A stretch of 64,000 nt of DNA, taken from positions 372,001 to 436,000 of the forward strand of contig CAJVGD010000046.1 in NCBI GenBank assembly GCA_910890315.1. Reading direction: 5' to 3'. The notes under the pieces were generated by a model. It did no database searches and was not told where the DNA came from. It saw only the letters and a list, made by a program, of their open reading frames with translations. The translations under genes were made by a program, and so were the position numbers. Below are positions 51,607 to 63,793 of the stretch, in pieces (position 1 is the stretch's first letter; every line of letters starts with the position of its first letter). The stretch is from Serendipita indica DSM 11827. Taxonomy: Eukaryota; Basidiomycota; Agaricomycetes; Sebacinales; Serendipitaceae.

Positions 51607-54600
51607 ATGCCTCAGGGCACTGTAGACGGCGAATGGACAGCAAACGAGCAGACGGAGACGACTGGACATACGAAAGGAGCCGGAAGAAGACGCAGAATAT
51701 GGAGATGGCTCTGGCGTAACCTCAACTTCTACCGGTCTGCACATTTTTGTCAAACGTTTGAAGTTGTAGCTGACCCAGATACAGCGTGCACCTTACGGCT
51801 TTCATCATCACGCCGATACTCGCATCAATAATCTTTTACCTTTCCAACGGGCAGTATCATATCTCATATGTCGACTCACTTTTCCTGTGCGTCACCTCCA
51901 TGACAGTCAATGGTCTTAGCACCATCAATCTCAGCACTCTAACTGGTGAATGCTCACCGATTCGATCGATAATAGATCTAATTATCTAATCCTTTCAGGT
52001 TTCCAGCAAGCCCTTATGTACATCCTCATGTAAGTGGTCCACTCAGAGTTACCGGAAACGCTCATGCCCTGGTCAGGTGCGCGGGACACCCCATAGCCGT
52101 ATCTCTTATCATCATACAATCACGCATGTAAGTGTTCCTACACCGTTCTCTCTGCGAATCGTGACATTTATCGCAGGTGGATGTTCGAGGAACACCTTGA
52201 ACCTCTGGTTCGGAAGCGAAGAGAAGAGCGCGAGGCACGCAAACTACGAAGGGGAGAAAGTAAATGGTCGACTCGGATACTAACTCGGATCAAAACATGG
52301 ACCAAACGAGATGAGGCAAAGGTCGATGTTGAACTCGCCGAGACGGACGGCGATTCGACAAGCGTGAAGAGGGGTAGACTCAGGGCCAGTATGATCAGAC
52401 GCGTCAACAATGCACCACAAAGAATTAACCCGTCTGGTCTCGTCATGGACTCGCGAATGGCAGAAGCGGTTTCCCAACCTCCCCCGACGATCGAAGCATC
52501 ACCCCCAATACTACATGAATCCCCCAGATCAATGCCGACGCAGATATCCCAAGAGTCTCCACCGGCGATAGAGATCCGCCAAGCGACTGGGGACAACGAG
52601 GCATCTCCTGGCGATTCGACGGTCATGTATCGTTCCCCCACAATCTCTCTTGCAAATCGTAGACCTACTCGTGATATCCGGCAAAACTCGATCATGGCTG
52701 AAGACAAGGCGACCACCTCCGCCTTTCCTCACAGTCAAACAATCGAGTTTTCTCTCTCAAAGCCAGCCAGAACAACCTCGATTGATAGAGAAGCAAAGCG
52801 AGATTTTTCTTCATTCTCTATGCAGGGTCACAGCGAAAGGAAGGAGAGACAAATGTCACACCCTGTCGATACAATGTCGCGCAGCTATGGTGGACCAGGC
52901 CTAGACCGCTGTGAGTCCTCTTTAACAGCCGAGATTTTGCTCAGATTCGCAAATAGATCCTTCAAGAGTCGCAACTACGTTTCCGAGAACGATGACTGGT
53001 GCAAGTCAGCGCCGTAAAGGTAGCAAGCATACTGGTTTTGGAGGATTCCCAACCCCATACAGACTTTTGATCAAGTTTGTATCATGGATGGCTCCCGGTC
53101 TTGCAGAACGAATTCGACTGCGACTCACTGTCCCTCGTACACCATCGATGGCGTTCAAAAACACGAAGTCCATGGCGGCAGAGACAATCGAAGCCGCGCT
53201 CCAAACAGAGCACAAATTGATTGAGAAAGACTTGGAGTTTTTGGGTGGCGTCGAATACAAATCTCTGAAATTGCTTCGTCTCATTGTCCTTTCAGTAGGT
53301 TCCTAAACGCTACTGAATATGCTACTAAACCATAGTAGTATCATATTGGGATCCAGGTGATTGGAATGGCCATAATAGTGGGAGAAGCTTCTCGTAAAAA
53401 GTGGTTGCCGGCTTTTGAGGCCCAACCAAGATTCGTCCCACCTGCATGGTTCGTCTTTTACGTGATTCCCAATATTCAGCTGAATACCACAGGTTCGCAG
53501 TCTTCCAAGCAACGTCGGCCTACACAAATACGGGAACGTCGCTCATGGATCTTTCCATGATCCCTTTTCAGGGTGCGACGCTCATGATTATCACCATGTT
53601 CATCTTGATTCTCGCCGGAAACACTGCCTTCGTGCGTCTGTCATCCATACAAACTCCATGTTCCTAACCCACTCCAGCCTATTTTGTATGTTTTCTCCAG
53701 CCGATCACTGATTGACTGACAACCACTTTGGCCAGTTTGCGGCTTATCATGTACGTCATTTTCATATATTCTTCAAGCATCAAGGCTCATTGTGATCACT
53801 AGTTGGGGTATCAAAAAAGCTACGGATGCAAACGCGCCAATTCAGTCCCAGCTCCACTTTCTGCTCGCGCACCCCAGAAGGTGCTTCATCTACCTTTTCC
53901 CTTCACATCAAACATGGTTTCTCTTGACGATGATTGTGACACTCACGTGAGACTACTCATCTTCGTTTGCCACTTTTGACTGTGTTGCAGGATCACGGAT
54001 TGGGTTTGCTTCCTGGTCCTCGATATTGGCAACCCGGTCACGGAAGCTGTTCCTGTAGGCACACGAGTTCTCATTGGCCTATTGCAAGCATCGGCGGTGC
54101 GAGCTGCCGGCTTTGCGACGATCAGCATCAGCGCGTTGGCTCCTGCAGTCAAGTAAGTTTCCTCCGAAATTATACAACTATATGCTCAATTATAAATCCA
54201 TCAGAGTTCTCTATGTGATCATGATGTAGTGAGTGAACCATCTTCAAAGATCGCGAGCGATCTGGGGAGAACGCCCGTGCGTTAACCGACTCTCCACGAA
54301 CTCACGCGTGAGCGGTCCAGTGAGAACAACTAGAGCTCACGCAACGAACAGTGTATCAATTTATCCAGTCGCGCTCTCCGTGAGAGCATCGAATGAATAT
54401 GAAGAACGCTCCTTGGGGATTTTCGTGGAGCCGGATAACGACTCGGAGAGCAGCAGTCTACTCAGCCAAGAACGCGAGTTTGGGAAGCGGACTGGTGTCA
54501 GCAGGAGAAAGATTTGGGGTGAATACCTCGTTTGGCATGCTAAGCAACAGCTCGCATTTGACATGTGGTGGTTGGCTCTGGCCCTCTGGCTTATATGCAT

Positions 54601-55227
54601 CATTGAGCGAGGGCCTCTTTCCGACAACACAGAGTTGCGTTGGTTCGACATTTTCACAGTTAGTAAGTACATATCCCTGATGCCGAGCATGTCTTAACAG
54701 TACACATAAGTCTTTGAACTGGTCTCCGCTTACGGCACGGTTGGTCTGAGCTTGGGCGTTCCCTTTGTAGGCCATTTTATTCTTATATTGGCTCATCTAA
54801 CTTCCGTCAGGACAACTTTTCTACCAGTGGTGCCTTCAAACCGTTGTCCAAGTTGATTATGTGCGCCGTAATGGTCCGTGGTCGCCATCGCGGACTCCCT
54901 GTCGCTATTGATCGGGCTATTGTGCTCCCGAGCGAGTATAATAAGGAGAATGCATTCATGCCACCGTTCGAGGGGTTCAACTCTCTAGGAGCGGGTGAAA
55001 TGTCGCATGGGAGGGTTTCTTCCATCAAACCGAGCAATCCACCCGTCGAGCCAGAGCCACACATTCCCAAGATGCACTTGGAAGCAGTTCCTGAGTCTGG
55101 GCAACCTAGTCCAGCTATGAAGCCAATGCAAGATGGCAGACCAATCAGCCCCTCCGCGCTCTCCTTCTCGACACAAGATACGCGCGAAGCATCCACAACA
55201 AGGGATGGGAGCACACCCCAAAAATAA
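51607..55227 (+). CDS. TRK1: Trk-type high-affinity potassium transporter
   Basis: Plasma-membrane K+ uptake protein with four pore-loop (P) repeats. The start, ATG 51607, leads to FYRVHLTAFIITPILASIIF. P-loops with the filter Gly are VTSMTVNGLSTINL, TSAYTNTGTSLMDL, AVRAAGFATISIS and SAYGTVGLSLGVPF. The first repeat is followed by the long hydrophilic fungal loop (about 250 residues from RKRREEREARKL to RLTVPRTPSM), rich in Ser and Arg. Later blocks are KWLPAFEAQPRFVPPAWFVF, ILILAGNTAFPIFLRLIIWG and DNFSTSGAFKPLSKLI, then VMVRGRHRGLPVAIDRAI, the K+ transporter C-terminal signature. More than ten introns, with exons down to 8 and 15 nt. The C-terminal tail is Pro/Ser-rich. Stop TAA 55225-55227. 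Confidence 0.92.
53678..53685 (+). other. 8-nt microexon of the Trk gene
   Basis: CCTATTTT lies between CACTCCAG and GTATGT. It encodes Pro-Ile plus two bases of Phe in NTAFPIFLRLI. The next intron is 53686-53735 (50 nt). Confidence 0.8.
53736..53750 (+). other. 15-nt microexon of the Trk gene
   Basis: TTTGCGGCTTATCAT lies between TTGGCCAG and GTACGT. It encodes the end of Phe, LRLI, and two bases of Ile before WGIKKAT. It follows the 8-nt exon directly. Confidence 0.8.
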
Positions 55228-55627
55228 AGTCCAACGTCTCCCCCCAATAGATCACATAGACTTACTCAGCAGATCGTTTAACTAATTCGTGCAATGGGGA
55301 ACAAAAGTTGAAAGAGACTCTATGTTCGCGTCATGATTGGACTAGCGGTACAGAGATAGACAAGAAAGCACATGGAATGCAGAGACATTAGACAGATACT
55401 CGGAAATAAGTGACAGAGTGTGATGCGACAGTCAGCATAAAAACACATGCAGAGGATGCAACAAGGGGAGACGGTCCATGCAGATGTAATGCGGAAAGGA
55501 AGGATGACCTCTTGGATTACGGATGGTGATGTGTTATCGTATCTCAGAGAGATTTGTCGAATACATACCGCGCCATAGCGACCGTGAGAGTTGGCGTCAA
55601 CGAAAAGCTGTACATGTGTCCATGCTC
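55228..55627. other. Convergent 3' intergenic region
   Basis: This 400-nt stretch lies between the Trk stop (+) and the eIF4G stop (-). I see no gene, repeat or structured element in it. Confidence 0.35.
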
Positions 55628-58600
55628 TCAGGTCGAGAGGGCAGCATATTTGCGAAGAAGTTTCTCCCTAGGTGTGACGGCCATCTCCCCTTCCATGATG
55701 ATTTTATCCGCAAGTCTGATATATTTTTCAGTATATGGTCCTTCAGGTAAGACGTAAAAATGCTCACCTTTCCACGGCATCTTGTGAGAGCTTGGCCGCC
55801 TTCATCAGCGTAGCGACGTTTCCGTATGCGTTTGGCGAGTCCGTACTGGTATCTTCGAGATATTCCATATCCGATGCGAACCCCTGCGAGAACTGATCCT
55901 CGTCAACGAGTGATTTGGAGGCGGCCATAGTGAAGACATCCGCGATGAGCTGCACGTCCGCCGGTCGCGCATCAATGGCATGATGGACCAATTGCTCGAC
56001 GAGGATCCAGCGGAGGTCGGCTGGCAAAGCAGTAAAGTACCCCTCTGCCTCGCCGAGCTGACGGAGCATAAATAACTCCTTCACATCCTCCTTGACTCTT
56101 CGCTTCGCTTGATCTGTTGTCATAGAGGCAGGACCCTTGTTCTGACCGCTGGCACTTGCAGCAGTGCTTGCCGCCTCATCGTCACCCGTTTCCGACTGGT
56201 CGACTGTGGAAGCGACCTCGTCTCGAACCGATCCTGCGTCAGAAGCGATATTCTGAGTACGAGGGTGCAGCATGAGGCGCCTGCGCTGAGGCTCGGCCCC
56301 AAAGTCAATGCTACCCTTGCGACTAGGCGGTCGGGTCGAGTTGGCTGTTCTCGAGCCGGCGGATACTGCGTCGGGGGTGGCTTCGCTCGAGTTGAGGGCG
56401 GCAAACATGTTGGACGATGAGCTGGCTCGGGTCACGGATGACATTGAATCACGCTTGTCTTTCTTGGAGAAGACGCTCGTGGGCCCAAATTGCATGTTCG
56501 TAGTCTTGGAGATTTTGCCAAACTGAGACATGTCGCCAACTTTGGTGGCTGCCGCCATTCGTTGAGGAGTCGTCCATCCATCAGCGCCGACCTGCGGTGG
56601 TCCATAATCGCGAGTATCCCCTCGTCGACTTCCTCTGAGATTGTCACGTCCTCCTGCTTGTCGCAGTGCCGCCTCTCTCTCAGCCACTTGTCGATCTCGT
56701 TCGGCCTTGGAAGGTTCAGCCTCTAGCCATTTCCCGAGAGTAGGTTCATACCTTTTGGTGGACTTCCGCGATCGTGGTGGGAGCCGCAGCTTGCGTACGG
56801 CTGACCCACTTGCGTTGCCGTAACTCGATAACATCCTGCAACTATATGAGGCAGGAACAGGAAGGAAATACGGCTACGCACAATAAGCATAAACTGGATG
56901 CGGGAGCTGATCTGTCCACTGTTGGCAAGCTCTTGCATACGGGTGAAATAAATATCCATATGATTCCGGGCCTTTGGAGTATCGAGTGCTTGTCCAACAG
57001 TTGTGAGGAGTTTGCACAGACTTTCGATTTCTTCCTCTTCGGGGTTCTCGACATTGCTGAGCAGCTTCTTGATACATTCATGCATGATTCGCTCTGTAAG
57101 CATTTGCAGTTTGAAGAGTTCACCGATGAACTTGACGAGACCGAGACCACGACGCTTGGCCTTTTGCGAGGCATAGTATTCGTCCGAGTAGAGGACTTCT
57201 TCTCCAGATTTCTCTGCGGCAGCAGCGGCCTTCTCGTCGTTGGCCTTGTTGGCAGCTGCAGCTACGGCAGCCGCCTCCTTGGCCGACCATCCCCGCTCAA
57301 AGTCTTCCTGACAGCGGTTCAGCAGGTACTTGCGGAAGAGGTTGCCTCCAGCAATTGGTTTGCCGTCAGCATTCTTGATACCCTCGTCACGGACATCCTG
57401 GCTGATACGTTCCATGAGGAATCTGCAAAGCCTGGCATACATCTCCGACCAAGTGGCCTCGTCGGTTGCTTTTTCGAATACGAGCCGAATGACTTGAATC
57501 AACGTGCGACCATCGTTCTCGTTGACCGACCTGTTCGCCCATTCCAAAATCTGCTTCGAGATAGAGTCGAATTTTTCCATAGTAAGCTTGTTGAGCAGTG
57601 CCTTGACCTTTCGATCAACGTATTCGGGAGTGTTTTGATCCACGTTCGTCGGCTTGCGCTGGGCAGACCAGGAATTTTCTGCGTGATGTAACTCGAGCTC
57701 TGGCGCTGTGAAACTTTGCATAGCCAAAGGAGCGGGACCGACTTTGGAGTCGGTGCGCTTCATGCCCTTATTGCTGTGACTGCGCTGAGGTGTGTCACGC
57801 CGACTGCCGGGTCCGGACATCGGAGGACCAGTAGTACTATTCGTACGGCCAATTGGACGGCCAGGAAACGGTACTTGGCCAGATGGAACGCGTTGGGAGG
57901 AGGCAGCAAACCGTTCTTCCGAAGATCGACCAGAAGGAGCTTGGAACTGACCCATGTTGCCAGCACCAAAGCTCTTTCCACCAAACGGCACTCCACCAGG
58001 TCCATTGAGGCCCAAACCGACAGAGCCCCTAGCCGAGCCCGGTCCCCCGATCGGAGCACGTCCTCGGCGACCGCTAAAGCTGCCCTGTTGATCTGATGGC
58101 TCGAGGCCAATTGCGTCCAGGGATGGCATGTCGTCTGGTTTCTCCTTGCAGACCTTCATGAATTGCATCAAGAAATCACGATCATATCTAGACAGGGTAA
58201 GAATGAATGTAGGGGGAGGAAGGAGGCTGCATACCTGAATTTACCACTGGTGGCATTCACGTTCAGCTCACTGCTTGGGGCCTTGATTCCCTCTGGGTAA
58301 GAGACCTTTCCAATGTCTTCAATGATCCGTGCACTGGCAAGAGCGGATGGAAGAGGTTGCGGCAGGTTGGCACTCGATGTGGCGGAAAGATCCAAACGGC
58401 CGGGAATTGGTCGACGCTTATTGGCGTCTAATAATGGTGGGAGAGCGCTCTTTGGAGGGAGCGCTGATGAGGACTGAGCAGGGGACGCATAAGCGGGCGT
58501 CGATCCAGCGGGTGTCGAGCTTTGAGAGGTGGCTTCGGCCGTAGAAGGGTGAGCGGTCGCCGCTGTAGCCGCAGCAGCGGCAGCGGCAGCAGTCTCTTGT

Positions 58601-61030
58601 TCCTCCTTTTCTTTCGCCAGTCTGGCGTCTTCAGCCTCCTTGGCCTTTCGCGCCGCCTCGGCCTCAATTCTTGCCTTTTCTTCCTCTTCAGCTTTGCGCC
58701 TCGCCTCTTCTTCCAACCGTTTGGCCTCTTCTGCCGCCTTCCGCTTCTCCTCCTCTTCCTTGCGTTTAGCCTCCTCTTCCGCGATGCGCTTAGCTTCTTC
58801 TTCGGCTTTGCGTTTGGCCTCTGCCTCTTCCTCCGCCTGACGTTGGGCTCGCTCCTTTTCCTCTGCCTCGAGGCGTGCGCGCTCCTTCTCCTCTTCAATC
58901 TTGCGTAGTCTCTCCTCTTCAGCGAGTCGAATCCTATCTTTCTCACGTTGCTCAGCCTCTTCAGCTTCGCGCTTCACCTTTTCCTCTTCTTCGACCTTTT
59001 TGCGTTCAGCCTCCTCAGCCTCGCGTCGACGACGTTCCTTTTCCTCTTGGTCTCGCTTTGCGCGTTCTCGAGCCTCGGCATCGCGCTTCGCCTTGGTCTT
59101 TGCCAACTCTTCCTCCTTACGGAGCCTCTCCTTTTCCTTTTGCTTCTCCTCTTCAATACGTTTCTTATGCGCATCTTCTGTTTCCATTCTGATGGAAACT
59201 GGGCGTCTCTCCGGTGTCTCATCCTTTTTGACGGCTTGAGTATTTTGAGCCTCTTCAGGTTTGGGAGGTCTCGAAACCTTGGAGAGATCAATCTCCTCGC
59301 CCGCAGAGTTTTTAATGGCGATTGGCCGCCTGGGAGCTATGTAGCTCCCTCGTTGCCCGGGCGGTGCCTGGGCGAGAGCAGTATGAGGAGTGGCAGGGGT
59401 CGGAGGAGCAGCAGACGATGGACCAGTAGGTGGAACGCGAGGAGACATGGGCATCGACATTGGTGCCGTACTAGGAGTGGGCATACCGGACGGAGGGAGT
59501 GGGATCGTTGCTGGCTGCTGCGATCCGGGTGGAGGAGGATGAGCCCCCATATGGGGCCCGGGTGGGGGTGCATGCCAGTAGTATGGTTGCATAGGGTCAA
59601 AATGGGAGGGGTACTTGTAAATACACTATTAGTCGACGATGTTTAGACAAATGGACAAACTCACATAGTATGGCCACATTGGAGCACCAGGAGGCATTCC
59701 CATGTGGGGAATTTGACCAGGAGGCATAGAAGGTACCGGCATATGAGGAGGAGGATGTGCAACTGGTGCGTTGGGAGCGTTCATCATTCCAGGAGGTACG
59801 CCGGGTATTGGCGTTGGTACAGCTGGGGGAGCCGGAGGAGCGTTTGTCGATGGGGGTGGACCCATGCGCGGGCTACCAAGTACACCAGAGCCTGGTGCGC
59901 CAGGAGGACCGCGCATGTTTCCATTGGTCATCGCTCGGCTGATGTTAGGAGAGCGAGGAGGATTTACACCGGGTCCAGCAGTACCTCCCTGTCGCATATT
60001 GGGAGGCGTAAAGTGGTATGGAGTTGGATTTGGACCTGGAGCCATTGGTGAAGGCATTTGATTAGGCGGGTGATTTACGACGGGCAGTGGGCTATTTCGG
60101 ATTGAAGGAGAGTCGTAAGACGATTGGTGAATCGCTGAAGGCCGCATAGAAGGAGTCTCTGGGGGAGCCTGGCTGACTGGGGTCTGTTGAGGTTGAGCGG
60201 GCGGGATCGTCGAAGGGGTTACTCTGGGCGAGGCAGTCGGTCCTGTTGCAGGTGAAGCAGGGGCCGTAGGAGCTGCAGAAGTTGCAGCCTGTTTTTTCTG
60301 GAAGAGGCTGTTTATGTCAAGCTTCTTCTTGACTTTTCCAGCCGGAGCGGGTGAATCAGTCCGTGAGGGAGGGGCAATCTTGCTCTCAGAGCCGGATGGT
60401 GGCGTTGCATCGCCAGTCGCAGCAGAAATGGAGCCAAATGACTTGATCTGTTTTATATCAGCCATTGTAGAAGGTGCAGCAGGAGATGTCGATAGGGTAG
60501 CGTTAGTATCATCAATCGATCCAAATGTCACATTATTCGGCTTCGCCGGCAAAGGCGACACTATTTCGAGAGAAAATCAGTAAGAGATTATCCTTTAGGG
60601 AGGGGAAAGAGGAGATAATCTAGGTCTTTTTTTTCATCGCCTTGCCGTGGGTGTGAGCCACACGGTCAAGTAGCACCTCCGGTGGTGCTGAGCGACGGAA
60701 ACAAGTAGAAGAAGAGTCATAGAGACGTTGTGCATCGAAATGGCACTTACCGACATTCTTTCCGACCGCAACTGGTTCTTTCAAAGTCGAGGGGGATGGT
60801 TGAAAGGAATTGGGAAAGACCGCACTTGAGCGCCTCGAATGAGATGTTTGACCATTTGTTCGGGGACCAGAAGGTGCGGTTGATGTCGTTGGCGTCGAGA
60901 CGGGAGCAGGAGCCTGCGAGGGCGCTGGCTGCGAAATATTCGTGGAAGGTGTGCTCGTTGAGGGAGGTCCCCGAGCCCAAGCGTTTGTAGACGAGTTCCT
61001 TTGGGAGTTTACAGTCGAGATTTTGCTCAT
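55628..61030 (-). CDS. TIF4631: Eukaryotic translation initiation factor 4 gamma
   Basis: Scaffold of the cap-binding complex eIF4F that joins eIF4E, eIF4A and eIF3. ATG 61030 opens MSKISTVNSQRNSSTNAWAR. The N-terminal ~500 residues are Pro/Ser/Gly/Met-rich. A Glu/Lys/Arg/Ala-rich helix (about 58540-59190) follows, with repeats of the EEEAKRKAEEE type. The eIF4E-binding site Y-x4-L-phi is visible as YDRDFLM, created by an exon junction at ~58187. The MIF4G domain runs from VKALLNKLTMEKFDSISKQI through MERISQDVRDEGIKNADG-type sequence, LLNRCQEDFERGW, GLVKFIGELFKLQMLTERIM, and ends TTIAEVHQK. The C-terminus includes a helical MA3-like part (WILVEQLVHHAIDARPADVQ) and VTPREKLLRKYAAL. A 31-nt intron at 56721-56751 is needed. 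Stop TGA 55628-55630. Confidence 0.93.
56721..56751 (-). other. 31-nt intron in the eIF4G gene
   Basis: On the minus strand it starts GTATGAACCT and ends GGCTAGAG. Unspliced, the frame hits TGA one codon after HQK. Splicing joins HQK to AEPSKAERDRQV with no frame change. Because eIF4G is essential and the flanks are conserved, this is strong evidence for a real intron unless the assembly has an indel here. Confidence 0.6.
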
Positions 61031-61440
61031 GCTGCCGGCGACGCTCAGCTCAGCACTGCAACCGCGCGGCGTGCAGCCCAGGGGGCCGCTGGATTGAGCA
61101 AAACACTTACGAACGAATAGAGATCGAATTCGAGCGATCTTCGCTGCTATGTACTTTTGTGTGAATTTTTTGCGAGTTGGACAGGCCGGAATCGGATCCA
61201 GGATCTCGTGCAAACGGTTCTAAGAAGGAACCCGCCTGCAGGCAAGCAAGGAAACGAAAATTCAAAGATATACGAGCCCGAAAGACGAGCCGATCTGCGT
61301 AACCCTCAGCGACAGGCCGAGGATGGTCAGGACCAGGGTTGGAAAATCTGGAAAGCAGTACGTAATAGACTATAGCTAGAGGCTGAGTAAAATACGGTCC
61401 CCAATGCCCGCTAATATTCAGAATGAGACTATAGAGACAC

Positions 61441-63562
61441 TTATTTAGATGCGGAACGATCCATCACGGTCCTGCCACTGGTAAGCCAATATTGGTGAGA
61501 GGCCAGGATACTTGCCAGTTTATGAGAGCTGTTGAGCTGAAGCAAGTATAAGTAGCCGATAGATAGGTATCATAAGTCCTCACCTGTGGTGTTTGGTGAA
61601 CTTCCCACCGTTCAAACAAGTGTCTACTCCCGGTCAGATTCACGACGCCAGTAAATCATGACAGACTCACTCTATCGATTGAAGCAGCTGTCTGTAGGTT
61701 TGTTCAGGTGTATGACCTGCAGGCAGAACTCATGAATGTCAGAGTAGCATCCAAGCAACGGAACGCACGAAGCGACATCATAAACGCCTATGTAGGAACC
61801 TTTAGCATGTCCTCATCTTCAGTTTTGGTACCCACGTGAGATAAAGCACCCTTATTGACCCCCTCATTCGTTACGATCTCGTGCGAGCTTGCCTAGGGGC
61901 GACATTAGTACCTTGTCGGCTCTGAATAAACGACATACGCTGTCCTGACATGCGGACCACATGACTACATCCCCATCACTATGCTTCTTTCGCCCTTTTG
62001 TCTCAATGGGGACTACGTTGACGGTGCCGTCCGGAGCCGCCTCTTTGGCAGAAAACTATAAGCTTTTAGACTCGGAGAAACTGTAGCTATCCTTGCGTAC
62101 ACTATGAGGCAGGTCTAGAAAATGTGAGCAAAAGAAGTCAATTCTTGGAATGAGACTCGCCTAGTGCACCACTCGCAAACGTAGCATTGAACTGAAGTTC
62201 CCGAACCTCGCGGTTGGCGATGCGGGGAGAAGCACTCGGAGTTGTACCCATTGGAGTTCTCACCAGGTCTGAAGGAGACAATCAATCTTGTGGATAGAAA
62301 GCTGATGGCGCAATACCCAAGCCAGTACCTGTCTCATCATCAGCATACGTCTTTAAGGGTGCATGGCACGTACCACTCGAGCAACAGTCAAAGACCGCCA
62401 CCAGGCTGCATCCCTTCGGAAGTGGTTTCACCAGAATATCATGTAGTTGCTGATGGCAGGTAAGTGGGTGCAGGGGGGAGGGAACTACTCACATCGTCAA
62501 CAATGATCTTGCCGTCCGCGCAGCATATAACTGTAAACCAGATAAGCGCACCCCACGCTAAAGAGTCTACGTACCCTCATCCAACCCGTCGGCTTCATCC
62601 CCATCCAGGTCTTGTATCTGAGAGCCATGGCCAGCAACTAAGCGCGGGTCAGCGTATTCCTTTACAATAATGATCTCACAATGCATGAATAAATGATCTC
62701 CCGGTTGAGCTTCGTGTACGAGCATAAATAAATGGTCAAACTGGTAGTGGCAATGTTTAGCCAAGGGAATCGAGAGGGGTAGTGGTACATACGACGACTC
62801 TCTGGGTCGGATAGTATATCGAATGTGAATCCTCATCCTTGAGCATCATGATGTTCCTTTCCGGCCAGTTGTAGTTGTCTGCCCTCTCTTCAGATGAGTG
62901 GACAGGTCATTGGGTGGAACTCACCAATTAGCAGTCTTTTCATATCTTCCACATCATTATGTGGCCCCTTCAGTTCAGTCCCCTTGATTCCAACCTTGCG
63001 GATGGATCAGAAGAGGGCAGAGTACAATGAACAATAGACGGCAGACCAAGAGGGCTCGTTGCTTGGGCTTGCCTACGGTATCGCTGAATTTATATCCGTA
63101 ATGTTCCACGAGAGCTGGGACGTTAAAGTCACTCGGATCGACTTCAACAACGCCTTCGGGAATCGCTAATCAAGTATTAGAAGTGGTCCATGGACTGTAC
63201 ACAAGACCTCTCACGAAAGTTTTCCTGTAAGAATCTGTTTAAACGTCATCAAGTGTCCAATAAACCCAATAGAATACGCACCGCTCGCTCCACGGCTCGA
63301 GTGGGATAGCAAGGTCATCGTCGAGGTCGAAGACCTCCTGCTCCTGTGCTTCTGTAGGAGGCTCCTTGAGCTCAAACTCGAGCCCATCGTCAATCTGTGG
63401 CCTCGTTGACGAGCAATTATCAGCCCAGCCTGAACTCGCGCCACGAGATTGTGCGTACTGTGGGTCGGAAGAGAGCGGGGAAATGGCCTGTACAATGCGT
63501 TCGTCATTTCTTCTCGTGGCTCCTCTCGCCGTCGTGCCGCCTTGGGCGGAGATCGCTGACAT
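61441..63562 (-). CDS. Caspase/metacaspase-like protease (peptidase C14)
   Basis: Cysteine protease of the caspase p20 fold, of a type multiplied in agaricomycetes. ATG 63562 opens MSAISAQGGTTARGATRRND; the N-terminal ~110 residues are acidic. The domain starts QRALLVGIKGTELKGPHNDV, EDMKRLL, then NIMMLKDEDSHS, LVHEAQPGDHLFMHFAGHGS with the catalytic His, LDGDEADGLDE, and KPLPKGCSLVAVFDCCSSG with the catalytic Cys. Canonical metacaspases have DSCHSG, so DCCSSG is a variant. Later blocks are VVMWSACQDS and TPEQTYRQLLQSI, then PQLNSSH near the end, as in this family. One exon is only 17 nt (63208-63224). Exons between about 62290 and 61990 could not be resolved by eye. The stop is probably TAA 61441-61443. 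Activity and role in cell death are inferences. Confidence 0.78.
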
Positions 63563-63793
63563 CTTTGACAGAAGCGTCCTGGATTCTGAGGCTGTTGATT
63601 ACACTTTAGAACCTTGGCACGATTTATTATGCAGATGCAATCTTTTCGAGGTGATGTCGGATTCCAAGAGACTCAGCGCTTCTTCCAATTGTAGATTCGG
63701 ATTGCTGGGTTCATTCACTCACTTATCCTACAAGTACGGCTATCCTACAAACGCAAACAAACCAAGAATAGGACCAAGATGATAGTAAGACAA

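Noticed and set aside
56774-57691. 305-codon plus-strand frame opposite eIF4G
   Set aside because: It lies antisense to conserved MIF4G exons of eIF4G. Its codon pattern mirrors them and it has no domain of its own.
58948-59646. Long plus-strand frames opposite the Glu/Lys/Arg-rich segment of eIF4G
   Set aside because: Low-complexity GAG/AAG-rich coding gives stop-free antisense Leu/Phe/Ser frames. These look like membrane proteins but are artefacts.
61157-61375. 72-codon plus-strand frame near the eIF4G start
   Set aside because: It covers the probable eIF4G 5' leader and has no family features.
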